64,000 bases of DNA from Roseiarcus sp036513315 (GTDB taxonomy: Bacteria > Pseudomonadota > Alphaproteobacteria > Rhizobiales > Beijerinckiaceae): positions 62,001-126,000 of the forward strand of contig DATBZF010000031.1 of the NCBI GenBank assembly GCA_036513315.1, written 5' to 3'. A model generated the notes under the pieces. It did no database searches and was not told the origin of the DNA. It saw only the letters and a program-made list of their open reading frames with translations. Position 1 is the stretch's first letter. Every line of letters begins with the position of its first letter. The translations under genes were made by a program, and so were the position numbers. Shown one piece after another: positions 16,373 to 25,429 of this stretch.

Positions 16373-16828
16373 TCAGGCCGCCGACGCCCGCCGTTGCGCC
16401 CTTTGATCCGGCAGCTTGGCGTCGGCGATGGCGTCGATCAGTTTTTTGGTCATGGCTTCCGCGTCGAGACCCGTCTCATCAAAGAAGACATCGATGACTT
16501 CGACGGCGGCGCGCGATTGGCTCAGCACCAATCTGAAAAATACGCTGACCGCGGCGTGGCGGAACTCCAAATCGAGCAGAATCGTCGGCGACGTATCCCA
16601 TCGGACGCTGCATCCGGCCGCCAGCGCATATTTCAGCGTTCCATTCTTGAAATAAAGCTCGGTCGACGAATTGACGAGATCCTCGATATTCGCGGTCTGG
16701 TCGCTTCGCACGAAGAGCATCAGATCGCCGACGTCAGCCAAGCGTAATTCCGTGGCGACGTCGACAACGCTTTCGGCGATGATTTTCTCCACGACCCGGA
16801 AATGGGTCCTGGCGGCTTCGAGAGTCAT
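16373..16828 (-). CDS. Unknown protein co-encoded with flhB
   Basis: 151 aa from ATG 16828, overlapping the flhB stop by 4 bp, so it is translated with FlhB. It has no signal peptide or membrane segment. It looks like a compact alpha/beta cytoplasmic protein (ESVVDVATELRLADVGDLML; AAVSVFFRLVLSQSRAAVEV) with a basic Ala/Arg tail. I do not recognise a named family. Placement between flhB and flgB suggests a flagellar role, perhaps in export or basal-body assembly, but this is context only. Confidence 0.7.
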   Translation of the reverse strand: MTLEAARTHFRVVEKIIAESVVDVATELRLADVGDLMLFVRSDQTANIEDLVNSSTELYFKNGTLKYALAAGCSVRWDTSPTILLDLEFRHAAVSVFFRLVLSQSRAAVEVIDVFFDETGLDAEAMTKKLIDAIADAKLPDQRAQRRASAA

Positions 16829-17922
16829 GCGCGCTGTCCGTGTCTAACGATGGGCCAATTACTCTTCTTGGTCTGGATGAGATGAATGATCTCGGCGATG
16901 GTTCGGTAGAATTCCGGGGGAATCATGCTGTCCACGCTGACAACATCATACAGGGACCTTGCGAGAGCCTTGTCTTCGATGAGCGGAATGCCATTTTGTT
17001 CGGCGATCTCGCGGATCTTGAGAGCGATCAGATCCTGGCCCTTTGCGACAACCATCGGGACGCCGCCTTCGCTGCGCACATAGCGCAAGGCGACGGCGTA
17101 ATGGGTGGGATTGACAATGACCATCGTCGCCTTTGGCACGCCCGCGAGCATGCGCCGGCGGGAACGGTCGAGGCGGATCGAGCGAAGGCGGGCCTTCAGC
17201 AATCGATCGCCTTCCATCTGTTTGATTTCTTCCTTGATTTCGTGCCGGCTCATCCTGTGGTCGCGCACCCAATGTATCCTCGACCAGACGACGTCGGCGG
17301 CGGCGATCAGGAAAGTGGCGACGACCACCGCCGAAAGGAGCTTTATCGCATCGCTGAGAATAAGTTCGGGCAGGTCGCCGATATCCATGAACATTGAATT
17401 GACCAGCGAAACCCGTTCGCCGCTCAGCACCAGGGCGACAATGGCGCCGACCGCGCCAAGCTTGAGGACGCTCTTGAGGAATTCCGTCAGTCCCTTCAGA
17501 CCGAAGGTCCGCGAAAATCCCTTCATCAGCGAGATGCGGCCGAGATCAGGCTGAATCCGCTCGAGCACGAAACGCGGCGCGTTCTGCGCCATCGAGGCGA
17601 CAATTCCGCCGACAATCAGCAATGCGATGGTCGGCGTCAGGAAACTGAACATTTCGCTGAGCGCCACCCGCATCAGAGCCATGACGTCGTCGCTTCTTTC
17701 GAGTCGCAATCCGCCCGAATCATCGAGGAATAGGATTAGCGCGCCGACCAGATGCTGCGCGCCGCTGCGCAACAGGAAAATCATCGAGATCAGGATGCAG
17801 GCAAGCGAGGCGACCAGCGCGACTTCTCGCGACATCGGAACGTCGCCGCGCTCCATGGAATCGCTGAGCTTCTTTTCTGTAGCGTTTTCTGTTTGACTTT
17901 CTTTGTCGGTTTCCTCGCTCAT
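16825..17922 (-). CDS. flhB: Flagellar export apparatus switch protein FlhB
   Basis: 365 aa from ATG 17922. The polar N-terminus (ATEKKLSDSMERGDVPMSRE) is followed by four membrane segments (about 35-55, 90-115, 150-170, 195-215) and a cytoplasmic autocleavage domain with NPTH at residues 271-274. FlhB cleaves itself at this motif and, with FliK, switches export from hook to filament substrates. It lies 18 bp after fliG. Confidence 0.97.
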   Translation of the reverse strand: MSEETDKESQTENATEKKLSDSMERGDVPMSREVALVASLACILISMIFLLRSGAQHLVGALILFLDDSGGLRLERSDDVMALMRVALSEMFSFLTPTIALLIVGGIVASMAQNAPRFVLERIQPDLGRISLMKGFSRTFGLKGLTEFLKSVLKLGAVGAIVALVLSGERVSLVNSMFMDIGDLPELILSDAIKLLSAVVVATFLIAAADVVWSRIHWVRDHRMSRHEIKEEIKQMEGDRLLKARLRSIRLDRSRRRMLAGVPKATMVIVNPTHYAVALRYVRSEGGVPMVVAKGQDLIALKIREIAEQNGIPLIEDKALARSLYDVVSVDSMIPPEFYRTIAEIIHLIQTKKSNWPIVRHGQRA

Positions 17923-17940
17923 CTGCGCGTCAGATCCAGA

Positions 17941-18966
17941 TCAGGCCGCGTCGAGTTCGCTGGAGGCAATTTCGATCTCGTTGCGCTGGGCCATTTCCAG
18001 CACGAGATCGGCAATCATCCGGCGCGCCTTCGCCACGTCGCGCGGCGAAACCACCGAACCGTCGTCGAGTTCGCTCTCGACAAGGCGGCGCGCGCGCGAG
18101 GTGAGCGACGAGAGAACGCCGTCGCGGAATTCCGCCTGCGTTCCCCTTAGCGCGAGGACGACACGCTCGGTCGGTATCTTGTCGAACAGCGTCGCCCGGG
18201 CCTTGACCGAAAGCTTGAGCATATCATCGAAGGAGAACAGCAATTTCTTGAGGATTTCGACTTCCTTCGGTCGCGCCAGCGCCAAGCTCTGGAGAACATC
18301 CTCCATCGCTTCCGGCTCCAGTTGATTGATGATGTTGGCCATGCGCGAATGCGGGCTGGCGCCGCTGTGTCGCGCGGCGGCGTTGAGGAGATCCTCCTGC
18401 AGGACGCCTTCGATGCTGCGCAAGGTCGAGTCCTGGACAGGCTCGAGGGACAACATGCGGCGCATCGCCTCGTTGCGGAAATCGCGTGGAAGCTGCGCGG
18501 ATATTTTGGCGGCGAGGCTGGGGCTTAGTTTCGACAGGACGAAGGCGGCGGTCTGCGGATGCTCCTTGAGGAGATAGGCCGCAAATACGTTTTCCGGAAT
18601 GCCCGCCAGCTTTTCCCACATGCCCGAATTGGAGCTGCCCAAAACATCCGACAGGATATCGGCGACCTGCTCGGGCGGAAATGCGCCGGTCAACAATTGC
18701 TCGGCTTCTCCGGCATTGCCCAGAAGATCGAGGCCATTGGAGAATTGAGCGGAAAATTCTTCAACCAGCGCCTCCAGAACCGGCGTCGGCACGGCGCCCA
18801 ATCCCGAGGCTGACTTCGTGATCTGGCGAAGTTCGAGAGGATCGAAATGTTTCAAAAGCCGCCCGGCGACTGGTTTGCCCATCGCCAAAAGCAATGCCGC
18901 GACCTTGTCGGAGCCTTTCAGACGCCGCGCGGCGCCGGGAATTCGCACGGTTGAGGTCACGGACAT
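17941..18966 (-). CDS. fliG: Flagellar motor switch protein FliG
   Basis: 341 aa from ATG 18966. It has the three-domain FliG pattern with the armadillo middle region (EHPQTAAFVLSKLSPSLAAK) and a C-terminal torque helix rich in Arg/Asp/Glu (LRGTQAEFRDGVLSSLTSRA, RRLVESELDDG). FliG binds FliF and contacts the MotA stator. It starts 13 bp after fliN ends. Confidence 0.96.
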   Translation of the reverse strand: MSVTSTVRIPGAARRLKGSDKVAALLLAMGKPVAGRLLKHFDPLELRQITKSASGLGAVPTPVLEALVEEFSAQFSNGLDLLGNAGEAEQLLTGAFPPEQVADILSDVLGSSNSGMWEKLAGIPENVFAAYLLKEHPQTAAFVLSKLSPSLAAKISAQLPRDFRNEAMRRMLSLEPVQDSTLRSIEGVLQEDLLNAAARHSGASPHSRMANIINQLEPEAMEDVLQSLALARPKEVEILKKLLFSFDDMLKLSVKARATLFDKIPTERVVLALRGTQAEFRDGVLSSLTSRARRLVESELDDGSVVSPRDVAKARRMIADLVLEMAQRNEIEIASSELDAA

Positions 18967-18979
18967 CGATTGGCTCCGG

Positions 18980-19309
18980 TCAGGTCGCGCTTTCCGCGCT
19001 GGATGAGGTGACGATCTCGGTCAGCGAAACGCCGAAGCGCGAACTGTCTTCATCGACGACCACCACTTCTCCGCGCGCGATAACGCGCCCGTTGACGACG
19101 ATATTGACAGCCTCTCCGACCCTTTGATCGAGGGAAATGACGGCGCCGCGACCAAGCTTCATCAGGCTGGCGACTGGCATCGACGTCGAACCCAGAACCA
19201 CTTGCACCGTGACCGGGATTTTCAGGATCGTATCGTAGTTCCCGGCGTTTTCGCGCGGTCCGGCGCCGGTCGTCGCAGATGGGTTGGTCGGGGCGTCGAT
19301 GTCGGACAT
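18980..19309 (-). CDS. fliN: Flagellar motor switch protein FliN
   Basis: 109 aa from ATG 19309; an in-frame GTG at 19321 would add four residues. A short disordered N-terminus (PTNPSATTGAGPRE) precedes a SpoA/FliN domain (ILKIPVTVQVVLGSTSMPVA, LGRGAVISLDQRVGEAVNIV, ARGEVVVVDEDSSRFGV). FliN builds the C ring with FliM. A 103-bp gap separates it from fliM. Confidence 0.95.
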   Translation of the reverse strand: MSDIDAPTNPSATTGAGPRENAGNYDTILKIPVTVQVVLGSTSMPVASLMKLGRGAVISLDQRVGEAVNIVVNGRVIARGEVVVVDEDSSRFGVSLTEIVTSSSAESAT

Positions 19310-19412
19310 TGAAGTATTCACTTTCTATTTGGTTCAACCAGTGAGGCGGCGTTACAGAATTCGGCGCACCCTTTGGCAGCGCCGGGTGCGCGCTACTCGT
19401 CTAAAAAATTCT

Positions 19413-20354
19413 CTAACCCAAGATCAAGTCGTCAAGAATATCTCTCTCCTCGACGATCGGTTCTTCGATCTCCAGAGTGTAGCGTCCGTCCGCCTGATTG
19501 AGCTTGCACCAGAACAGATCGTGCTCGCCACATTCGAGCCTGACCCGGCCCATTCCCGAGCCCCGCAATTTGAGGACATGGCCGACATCGATCGCGGCGA
19601 TCTCCCCCAATGTCATCGGGATCTCCTCCAAAATGCCCTTGACGGTCATCTCAGTGAAACTGACCCCGGCCTGCATCTGCCGCGTCCAGCGCGGATCGCC
19701 AGCGACGCTTTCGCTGGATATTTCGCGCGCCAGCTTCTGCCGGATCGGCTGCAACGCCGTTTGCGGAATGACGATCGCCATCTCTCCGCGCATGCCGGAG
19801 GCCTGGAGAAGGATATTTGCGATGACGACAGGCGCGTCGCGGCGCCCCAGAATGCCCGCATCGACGAGCGTCTCCTGTCGCTCCAGCTTGAAAGAAGCCT
19901 CGACCAGCCCCGCCAGCGCCGATTGAAGCGATCTGGCCGCCAGCTCCGAGATTTTCTGAACAAGGTTCATCTCGATTTTCGTGAACGGGCGGCTCGCCTG
20001 TTCCTGCGCATCGGCGCCGTCGCCGCCCAACAAGATGTGGACGAGCGAGAGGACGAAGGCCTGATCGAAGATCGCCAGCGAACGGCAATCGAGTTCCGAG
20101 GAGTGAAGGACTGCGCCAACCGACCCTTTCGACGCCGCCAGAATCTCGAAAAGCTCGCCCGTCGCCAAGCCCTCGACCGAAAACTTCACCGGGGCGCGAC
20201 TGAGGGTGCGCATGCCCTCCATCAAGCCGGCTGTCAGCTGCTCGAAGACGATGGCGAGCATCGGCAGGCGTTCGATCGCAAAGCCCGACTGATCGAGCAG
20301 CGCATCGGAACTCCTGCGCTGGGGCGGCGACGCCTGTTGTTCCCTGGTCGCCAT
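19413..20354 (-). CDS. fliM: Flagellar motor switch protein FliM
   Basis: 313 aa from ATG 20354. A middle CheC-like domain (LVHILLGGDGADAQEQASRP FTKIE) and a C-terminal SpoA domain (IPMTLGEIAAIDVGHVLKLR) are visible. The usual N-terminal CheY-binding LSQxEID motif is not evident, as in several rhizobia. FliM is the C-ring subunit that receives CheY-P. It follows motA by 4 bp. Confidence 0.92.
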   Translation of the reverse strand: MATREQQASPPQRRSSDALLDQSGFAIERLPMLAIVFEQLTAGLMEGMRTLSRAPVKFSVEGLATGELFEILAASKGSVGAVLHSSELDCRSLAIFDQAFVLSLVHILLGGDGADAQEQASRPFTKIEMNLVQKISELAARSLQSALAGLVEASFKLERQETLVDAGILGRRDAPVVIANILLQASGMRGEMAIVIPQTALQPIRQKLAREISSESVAGDPRWTRQMQAGVSFTEMTVKGILEEIPMTLGEIAAIDVGHVLKLRGSGMGRVRLECGEHDLFWCKLNQADGRYTLEIEEPIVEERDILDDLILG

Positions 20355-20358
20355 GATC

Positions 20359-21255
20359 TTAGGCCGCCGCCTTCATCGGAGCGTCCGCGCCGCCGCTTGG
20401 CGCGCCGCCGGAAATCGTTTCGTTTTCCACTGTGTCGATCGTCGGGCGTTCCTTGGCGGGAATGGTCTTGCGGCCAAATTCGACGGCGACCTGCGGCATG
20501 GCTCCGTTCATGAACGCAAGCAGCGTTTGCTTGATCAGAACGAATTGCCGCAATTGCTTCTGGCGGACCACTTTGATCTTGCTGGCCACTGGCGACATCA
20601 CGCCATAGGAAAGGAAGATGCCGGCGAACGTGCCGACAAGCGCCGCGCCGATCAAACCGCCGAGCAATTCGGGCGATTGATCGAGCGAGCCCATCGCATG
20701 AATGATGCCCAGAACCGCCGCGACAATGCCGAGCGCCGGCAATCCGTCGGCCACCGCATTGAGCGCGTGGACGGGCTTGAACCGGTCGTAGGTCAGCGTC
20801 TGGATCTCTTCGTCCATCAGCGCCTCGATCTCATGCGTTTTCGCGCTGCCGATGATGATGAGACGGCAGTAGTCGCAAATGAATGTGACGAGATCGCCAT
20901 CCTTGAGCAAGTTCGGAAAGGCTTTGAAGATTTCCGATTCCTTAGGATTTTCGAAGTGATTTTCAACTTCGCTGCGCGATTTGCCCTTCAGTTCGCGCAT
21001 CAGCGCATGGAGAACGCTGAGCACGTCGAGGAAATTGCGCGCCTTCGGGCCCTTGTCGGTGATCGCCTCGACGATCGCCTTGCCGCAGTCCTTGATGGTC
21101 GACAGCGGATTGGCGACGACGAAAATACCGAGCGACGAGCCGCCGATAATGACGAATTCGAATGGCTGCATCAGCACTTCGAGATGCCCGCCAAGCGCCG
21201 CGAACCCGCCGAGCATGCAGCCGACGGCGATGACCAGACCGACGATGAAATTCAA
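20359..21255 (-). CDS. motA: Flagellar motor stator protein MotA
   Basis: 298 aa. The start is TTG at 21255, supported by AGGAG 7 nt upstream. Four membrane segments occur: two near the N-terminus (2-22, 33-53) and two near 170-220 (LPALGIVAAVLGIIHAMGSL; LGGLIGAALVGTFAGIFLSY). A large cytoplasmic loop between them carries the charged FliG-contacting residues. The C-terminal tail is Ala/Pro-rich. It forms the ion channel with MotB, here encoded 17 kb away. First gene of motA-fliM-fliN-fliG-flhB. Confidence 0.95.
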   Translation of the reverse strand: MNFIVGLVIAVGCMLGGFAALGGHLEVLMQPFEFVIIGGSSLGIFVVANPLSTIKDCGKAIVEAITDKGPKARNFLDVLSVLHALMRELKGKSRSEVENHFENPKESEIFKAFPNLLKDGDLVTFICDYCRLIIIGSAKTHEIEALMDEEIQTLTYDRFKPVHALNAVADGLPALGIVAAVLGIIHAMGSLDQSPELLGGLIGAALVGTFAGIFLSYGVMSPVASKIKVVRQKQLRQFVLIKQTLLAFMNGAMPQVAVEFGRKTIPAKERPTIDTVENETISGGAPSGGADAPMKAAA

Positions 21256-21367
21256 CTGGCTCTCCTGGCGGTTCTTGGGGCCGCCCTAGGTTGCGTCGGC
21301 GAGCTTGTGTGAGGCTGTCCCGGCCAAACCAGCTTCGCGCAAGTCAGGAGTGGAATGGTGTGCGGGA

Positions 21368-21392
21368 CGCCGCCGGCATGTCTCCGGCGGCG
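21368..21392 (+). promoter_or_regulatory. GC-rich hairpin upstream of flgF
   Basis: CGCCGCCGG (21368-21376) and CCGGCGGCG (21384-21392) form a perfect 9-bp stem with a 7-nt loop, 40 bp before the flgF ATG in the motA/flgF divergent region. No T-run follows on either strand, so it is not a classical terminator. It may be a leader hairpin or a regulator site. Confidence 0.35.
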
Positions 21393-21432
21393 CCGACCAA
21401 GCTGATTCGGCCGACATACGACGGGTTCTTCC

Positions 21433-22158
21433 ATGCAATCTGGGCTTTACGTCGCACTCTCCGGCCAGGTCGCGCTCGAACGGCGGCTGCAGACGATCGC
21501 CTCCAATGTCGCGAATATGAATACCGTCGGCTATCGCGCCGATGGCGTCAGCTTCGAGACGCAATTGGCCAAAGCGGGTGACGCGACGGTGGCGTTTGCC
21601 GGCAACGGCGCGGACTACATTTCGCGCCGGACGGGCGCGATCGTCAAGACCGACAATCCGCTCGACGTCGCCGTTCAGGGCGACGCATGGCTTGCGATCA
21701 AGACGCCGGCCGGGGTCGTCTACACCAGGGACGGCAGGATGACGCTCCAGGAATCGGGCGAACTGACGACGTTGAACGGCTATGCCATGCTGGACGCCGG
21801 TGGCGCCCCGATCCTGCTCGACCCCAGCGCCGGGCTTCCCGAGATATCGCGCGACGGCATGATCAGCCAGAAGGGCAATCAGGTTGGCGCGCTCGGCCTG
21901 TATGCGATCGACGACAGCGCCAAGCTGACCCGTTACAACAATTCCGGCGTCATCCCGAGCAAGCCGGCAAACCCGGTCCTCGATTTCGCCACCAATGGCG
22001 TCGCCCAGGGTTTCGTCGAAGATTCAAACGTCAATCCGATCATGGAAATGACGAAGCTCATCACGGTGACGCGCGCCTTCGACAGTATCGCCGCCGCGAC
22101 CGAAAAATCCGAATCGTCCCTGACGGACGCCATCAAAACGCTGGGCTCGAGTGGGTGA
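21433..22158 (+). CDS. flgF: Flagellar proximal rod protein FlgF
   Basis: 241 aa from ATG 21433. The N-terminal motif (RRLQTIASNVANMNTVGYRA), central NPLDVAVQGDAWLAIKTPAG and the C-terminal EDSNVNPIMEMTKLITVTRA identify a rod protein. FlgF rather than FlgG because a full flgG exists at 14357 and flgF-fliI adjacency is the rhizobial arrangement. It is divergent from motA and followed by fliI after about 34 bp. Confidence 0.93.
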   Translation: MQSGLYVALSGQVALERRLQTIASNVANMNTVGYRADGVSFETQLAKAGDATVAFAGNGADYISRRTGAIVKTDNPLDVAVQGDAWLAIKTPAGVVYTRDGRMTLQESGELTTLNGYAMLDAGGAPILLDPSAGLPEISRDGMISQKGNQVGALGLYAIDDSAKLTRYNNSGVIPSKPANPVLDFATNGVAQGFVEDSNVNPIMEMTKLITVTRAFDSIAAATEKSESSLTDAIKTLGSSG

Positions 22159-22192
22159 CGAAATTGCGGCGCCAGTCCTTTGAAACCCGCGC

Positions 22193-23563
22193 ATGGGCCA
22201 AGCAATCATGAACGCTCTCGATCGACTTGAAGCTGGCATGAGCTGGGGCCGCAAGTTCATCGAACCGGTGCGCGTCGGCGGGATCGTGACCGAAGTCGCG
22301 ATGTCGCATTACCGCGTGGCGGGCCTTTCCCGCTTTCTCAAGCTTGGCGAATGCGTCAGCCTCGACGCCGGCGGCCGGCCCCAGATCGGCGAGGTCGTGC
22401 GCATCGACGGCGGCACGGTGACGCTGAAACCATTCGACTCGCGATGCGATGCGGGCATCGGCGCCAGGGCTTTCCGTACCGAGAACCTCTCGCTTTCGCC
22501 GCATCCGCTCTGGAAGGGCCGGGTGATCGACGCGCTCGGCCGCCCGATCGACACCAGCCTGCCCCTCGAACAGGGGGAGCGGATCATGCCGCTCGACGCC
22601 GAGCCGCCGCCCGCCATGCGGCGCGCGCGCGTCAAAGATCCGATCAAGAGCGGCATTCGCGTCATCGATTTCTTCTCGCCGCTCTGCGCCGGGCAGAGAA
22701 TTGGCGTCTTCGCCGGATCGGGCGTCGGCAAATCGTCGCTGCTGGCGATGCTGGCCCAATCGCCTGATTTCGACACCGTCGTCATCGCCCTGGTCGGCGA
22801 GCGCGGACGCGAAGTGCGCGAATTTCTCGACGATACGCTGAGCTCCAACAAGGCCTCGGCGATCACTGTCGTCTCCACGGGCGATGAGAGCCCGATGATG
22901 CGCCGCCTCGCCCCGCGAACGGCGATGACGATCGCCGAATATTTCCGCGATCGCGGCGATTCCGTTCTGCTGATCATCGATTCGGTGACGCGTTTCGCTC
23001 ATGCCGCGCGCGATGTGGCGCTCGCTGCCGGCGAGCCCGCGGTGGCCCGCGGTTATGCGCCGAGCGTCTTTAGCGAACTTCCGCGGCTTCTCGAGCGGGC
23101 TGGCCCGGGCCTCGAGGGCAGCGGATCGATCACCGGCATTTTTTCCGTGCTGGTCGACGGCGACGACCATAATGATCCGGTCGCCGACAGCATTCGCGGA
23201 ACCCTCGACGGCCATATCGTGCTCGATCGCGCGATTGCCGATCAGGGTCGCTATCCCGCCGTCAACATCCTGTCGTCGATCTCCCGTCTCGCCCATTTCG
23301 GGTGGACGCCGGAGCAGAGAAAACTCGTCGCCAGGCTCCGCGCGCTCGTCTCACGCTTTGAGGAAACCCGCGATCTTCGCCTGATGGGCGGCTACCAGCC
23401 CGGCTCCGACGCCGCGCTCGATCAGGCGATCAGCATCGTGCCGCGAATCTATGAGGCGATGACGCAAGTCTTGTCGTCCGGCCCGAGCGTCGATGCGTTT
23501 CAAGAACTGGCGGCCGCCCTGAAGTCCGACCCCAAGGCGGAGAAACCGGGGAAATCGACATGA
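22193..23563 (+). CDS. fliI: Flagellum-specific export ATPase FliI
   Basis: 456 aa from ATG 22193; an alternative ATG at 22208 would remove five residues and neither has a clear ribosome-binding site. It is an F1-beta-like ATPase with Walker A GSGVGKSS (175-182), a Walker B region (DSVLLIIDSVTRFAHAARDV) and the FliI/SctN pattern GEPAVARGYAPSVFSELPRL. It energises export with FliH. FliJ is not recognisable next to it. Confidence 0.96.
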   Translation: MGQAIMNALDRLEAGMSWGRKFIEPVRVGGIVTEVAMSHYRVAGLSRFLKLGECVSLDAGGRPQIGEVVRIDGGTVTLKPFDSRCDAGIGARAFRTENLSLSPHPLWKGRVIDALGRPIDTSLPLEQGERIMPLDAEPPPAMRRARVKDPIKSGIRVIDFFSPLCAGQRIGVFAGSGVGKSSLLAMLAQSPDFDTVVIALVGERGREVREFLDDTLSSNKASAITVVSTGDESPMMRRLAPRTAMTIAEYFRDRGDSVLLIIDSVTRFAHAARDVALAAGEPAVARGYAPSVFSELPRLLERAGPGLEGSGSITGIFSVLVDGDDHNDPVADSIRGTLDGHIVLDRAIADQGRYPAVNILSSISRLAHFGWTPEQRKLVARLRALVSRFEETRDLRLMGGYQPGSDAALDQAISIVPRIYEAMTQVLSSGPSVDAFQELAAALKSDPKAEKPGKST

Positions 23564-23608
23564 TCCTGACGCGCCGAATCTTGCCTCCCGAAAGGCGCAC
23601 GCCCCGCC

Positions 23609-24349
23609 ATGTCTGACGCCGCCGCCAATGCCGCTCGCAAGAAACCGCCGCGACGCCATTCGCCGGCGGCGATCATCAGCCGGAGTTCGTCAGTCGATCG
23701 CGCGCTCATCGGCTCTGGCGTTCTGATCGCGTTGTCTTCGCTGGCTTTCGCTGGCTATATGGTCGCCGACGCCGACCGGCCGACGCGAATCGCTGGCATG
23801 GAATATCTTGGCATCTTCGGGCGACCGAATCATGCGGCCGTCGCCGTCGACGAGGACAGGCCGGTCATCGCGGTCATGGCGGCGGCCTCCAACGCCGCCG
23901 TCCGCTCGGTCGATCAGACGCCGACCGGCTCGATTGGCCAAAACGCCGTCGCCGACCGCCCCGCGGCGACCGTTGCGCTGGCGACGCCGGGCGCCGCGGC
24001 CCGCTCCGTCGATCCGACGCCGACGGGTTCGATCCCTGACAAGGCCGGCGCCAGCCGGCCTGTCAATCTCATCGTGACGCCAATGCGCCCCCTTGAGTCA
24101 TCGCTATCGCCATCGCCCTATAAGCTGCTCGACGTCCTGAACGGCGAAGCCTTGCTGCAGACTGATGTCGGTTTGCGTCACGTCAGGGCCGGCGATCTGC
24201 TGCCCGAGCTCGGCCGCATCAATTCGATCGAGCGAAGGGGTGATCATTGGGTGCTGCTGACCCAGAGCGGGACCGCGCTGGAATGGCCGCGTCAGCCGGC
24301 GCCTGTCAGCGATGCGGCGACTTCAGGCAAGAGGACTGCGGCGCACTAG
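23609..24349 (+). CDS. Unknown membrane-anchored protein with PilP/GspC-like C-terminus, downstream of fliI
   Basis: 246 aa. A basic cytoplasmic start is followed by one membrane segment (about 33-52) and a low-complexity periplasmic stretch. Two copies of RSVDxTPTGSI lie at residues 99-109 and 132-142, within a diverged repeat of about 33 residues. The C-terminal 60 residues (VGLRHVRAGDLLPELGRINS, IERRGDHWVLLTQSGTALEW) have the look of the small beta domain of PilP/GspC-type secretion proteins. I do not know a named family. Following fliI by 45 bp on the same strand, it is probably cotranscribed; a flagellar function is inferred from position only. Confidence 0.7.
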   Translation: MSDAAANAARKKPPRRHSPAAIISRSSSVDRALIGSGVLIALSSLAFAGYMVADADRPTRIAGMEYLGIFGRPNHAAVAVDEDRPVIAVMAAASNAAVRSVDQTPTGSIGQNAVADRPAATVALATPGAAARSVDPTPTGSIPDKAGASRPVNLIVTPMRPLESSLSPSPYKLLDVLNGEALLQTDVGLRHVRAGDLLPELGRINSIERRGDHWVLLTQSGTALEWPRQPAPVSDAATSGKRTAAH

Positions 24350-24359
24350 AAAACGAAAG

Positions 24360-25364
24360 TCAGACCGTGTCTTCGATGATGATGCGGTTTCTGCCGGCGC
24401 GCTTGGCCTCGTAGAGCATAGTGTCGGCGCGCTTCACCAATGTTTCGCAATCGTCGTTTTCGCCCAGCCGAACGATTCCGAAAGATGCCGTTATCTTGCT
24501 GAAGAGCTGGCCGCTTTGGGCGTTCATCCATTGCTGGGCTTCAAGCCGATTGCGAATCTGATCGGTGAGCCGCGTCGCGCTCTCCAGCGTCGTCTGCGGC
24601 AGGATGACCGCGAATTCCTCGCCGCCGAGCCGCGCGGCGATATCGCCGTCCTTGATGTGTTTCAAGAGAAGCTCCGCGAAATATTTCAGCACACGGTCGC
24701 CGAACGGATGGCCGTAATTGTCGTTGACCTTTTTGAAATGGTCGAGGTCTCCCATCATCAGGCACATTTCCGTTCCCTGCGCCCGGGCCTCGCTGATTTC
24801 CTTGGCCAGGTTGCTGTCGAACGAACGCCGGTTGCTGAGAGAAGTGAGGGAATCGCGCATGCCGATCGCCTGCGCCTCGACCAGTTTGGAGCGCAAAGCC
24901 GCCACTTGCGATCGTGACTTGTCCAGGTTGACGGAGAGCTCCTTGGTCTCGTTCAGCATCTTCTCGTTGGCTTCGATCAGCAGACGGACGATCGAGCGAA
25001 CCTTCTCCGGGTTGGGCGACTGGAGCAGGCTGCGGCCGGCTTGCGCCAGCGAATCGGAATAGCGGTCGCTGGCGTCGAGATGCGATTGAATGAGATTGGC
25101 GATATTATCCAGTTCGCGATCGAGTTCCGCGCGCTTGGCCTCCAGGCTCTCGTGCGAATCTTCCTGGACTGAAGTACTGGCTGGCGCGCCCATGGCTCCA
25201 CGCAATTCGCCAAGGCCGATGCCGCAGAGGCCAAGAGCCATCAGAGCGAGAATGCACCCCAGGGCGTAAGGATTTTGAACATTGTCGATTGCGCCGACGA
25301 GGCCCAGCAACCCGATTAGAATGACGACCGCCAATTGCAGCCAGGGGGTCTTCAGAAATCTCAT
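24360..25364 (-). CDS. Membrane-bound diguanylate cyclase (GGDEF)
   Basis: 334 aa from ATG 25364; a TTG at 25400 in the same frame is less likely. Two membrane helices (about 8-25 and 35-55) are followed by a long coiled coil (about 65-165) and a GGDEF domain with active-site GGEEF at 247-251, so catalytic activity is expected. The product would be cyclic di-GMP. The place of the inhibitory I-site RxxD is KDGD, so its Arg is replaced by Lys. Convergent with the unknown gene behind fliI; it may tune the motile/sessile switch. Confidence 0.88.
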   Translation of the reverse strand: MRFLKTPWLQLAVVILIGLLGLVGAIDNVQNPYALGCILALMALGLCGIGLGELRGAMGAPASTSVQEDSHESLEAKRAELDRELDNIANLIQSHLDASDRYSDSLAQAGRSLLQSPNPEKVRSIVRLLIEANEKMLNETKELSVNLDKSRSQVAALRSKLVEAQAIGMRDSLTSLSNRRSFDSNLAKEISEARAQGTEMCLMMGDLDHFKKVNDNYGHPFGDRVLKYFAELLLKHIKDGDIAARLGGEEFAVILPQTTLESATRLTDQIRNRLEAQQWMNAQSGQLFSKITASFGIVRLGENDDCETLVKRADTMLYEAKRAGRNRIIIEDTV

Positions 25365-25405
25365 AGCGAACCGTTCAATCAAGCTGGATGGAGAAATCAA
25401 CGGGT

Positions 25406-25429
25406 GGCGGCCGCCAAAGGTCGGCCGCC
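25406..25429. repeat. GC-rich inverted repeat upstream of diguanylate cyclase
   Basis: GGCGGCCG (25406-25413) and CGGCCGCC (25422-25429) form a perfect 8-bp dyad with an 8-nt loop, about 40 bp upstream of the ATG of the GGDEF gene. It may be an operator or leader hairpin; nothing else identifies it. Confidence 0.3.
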
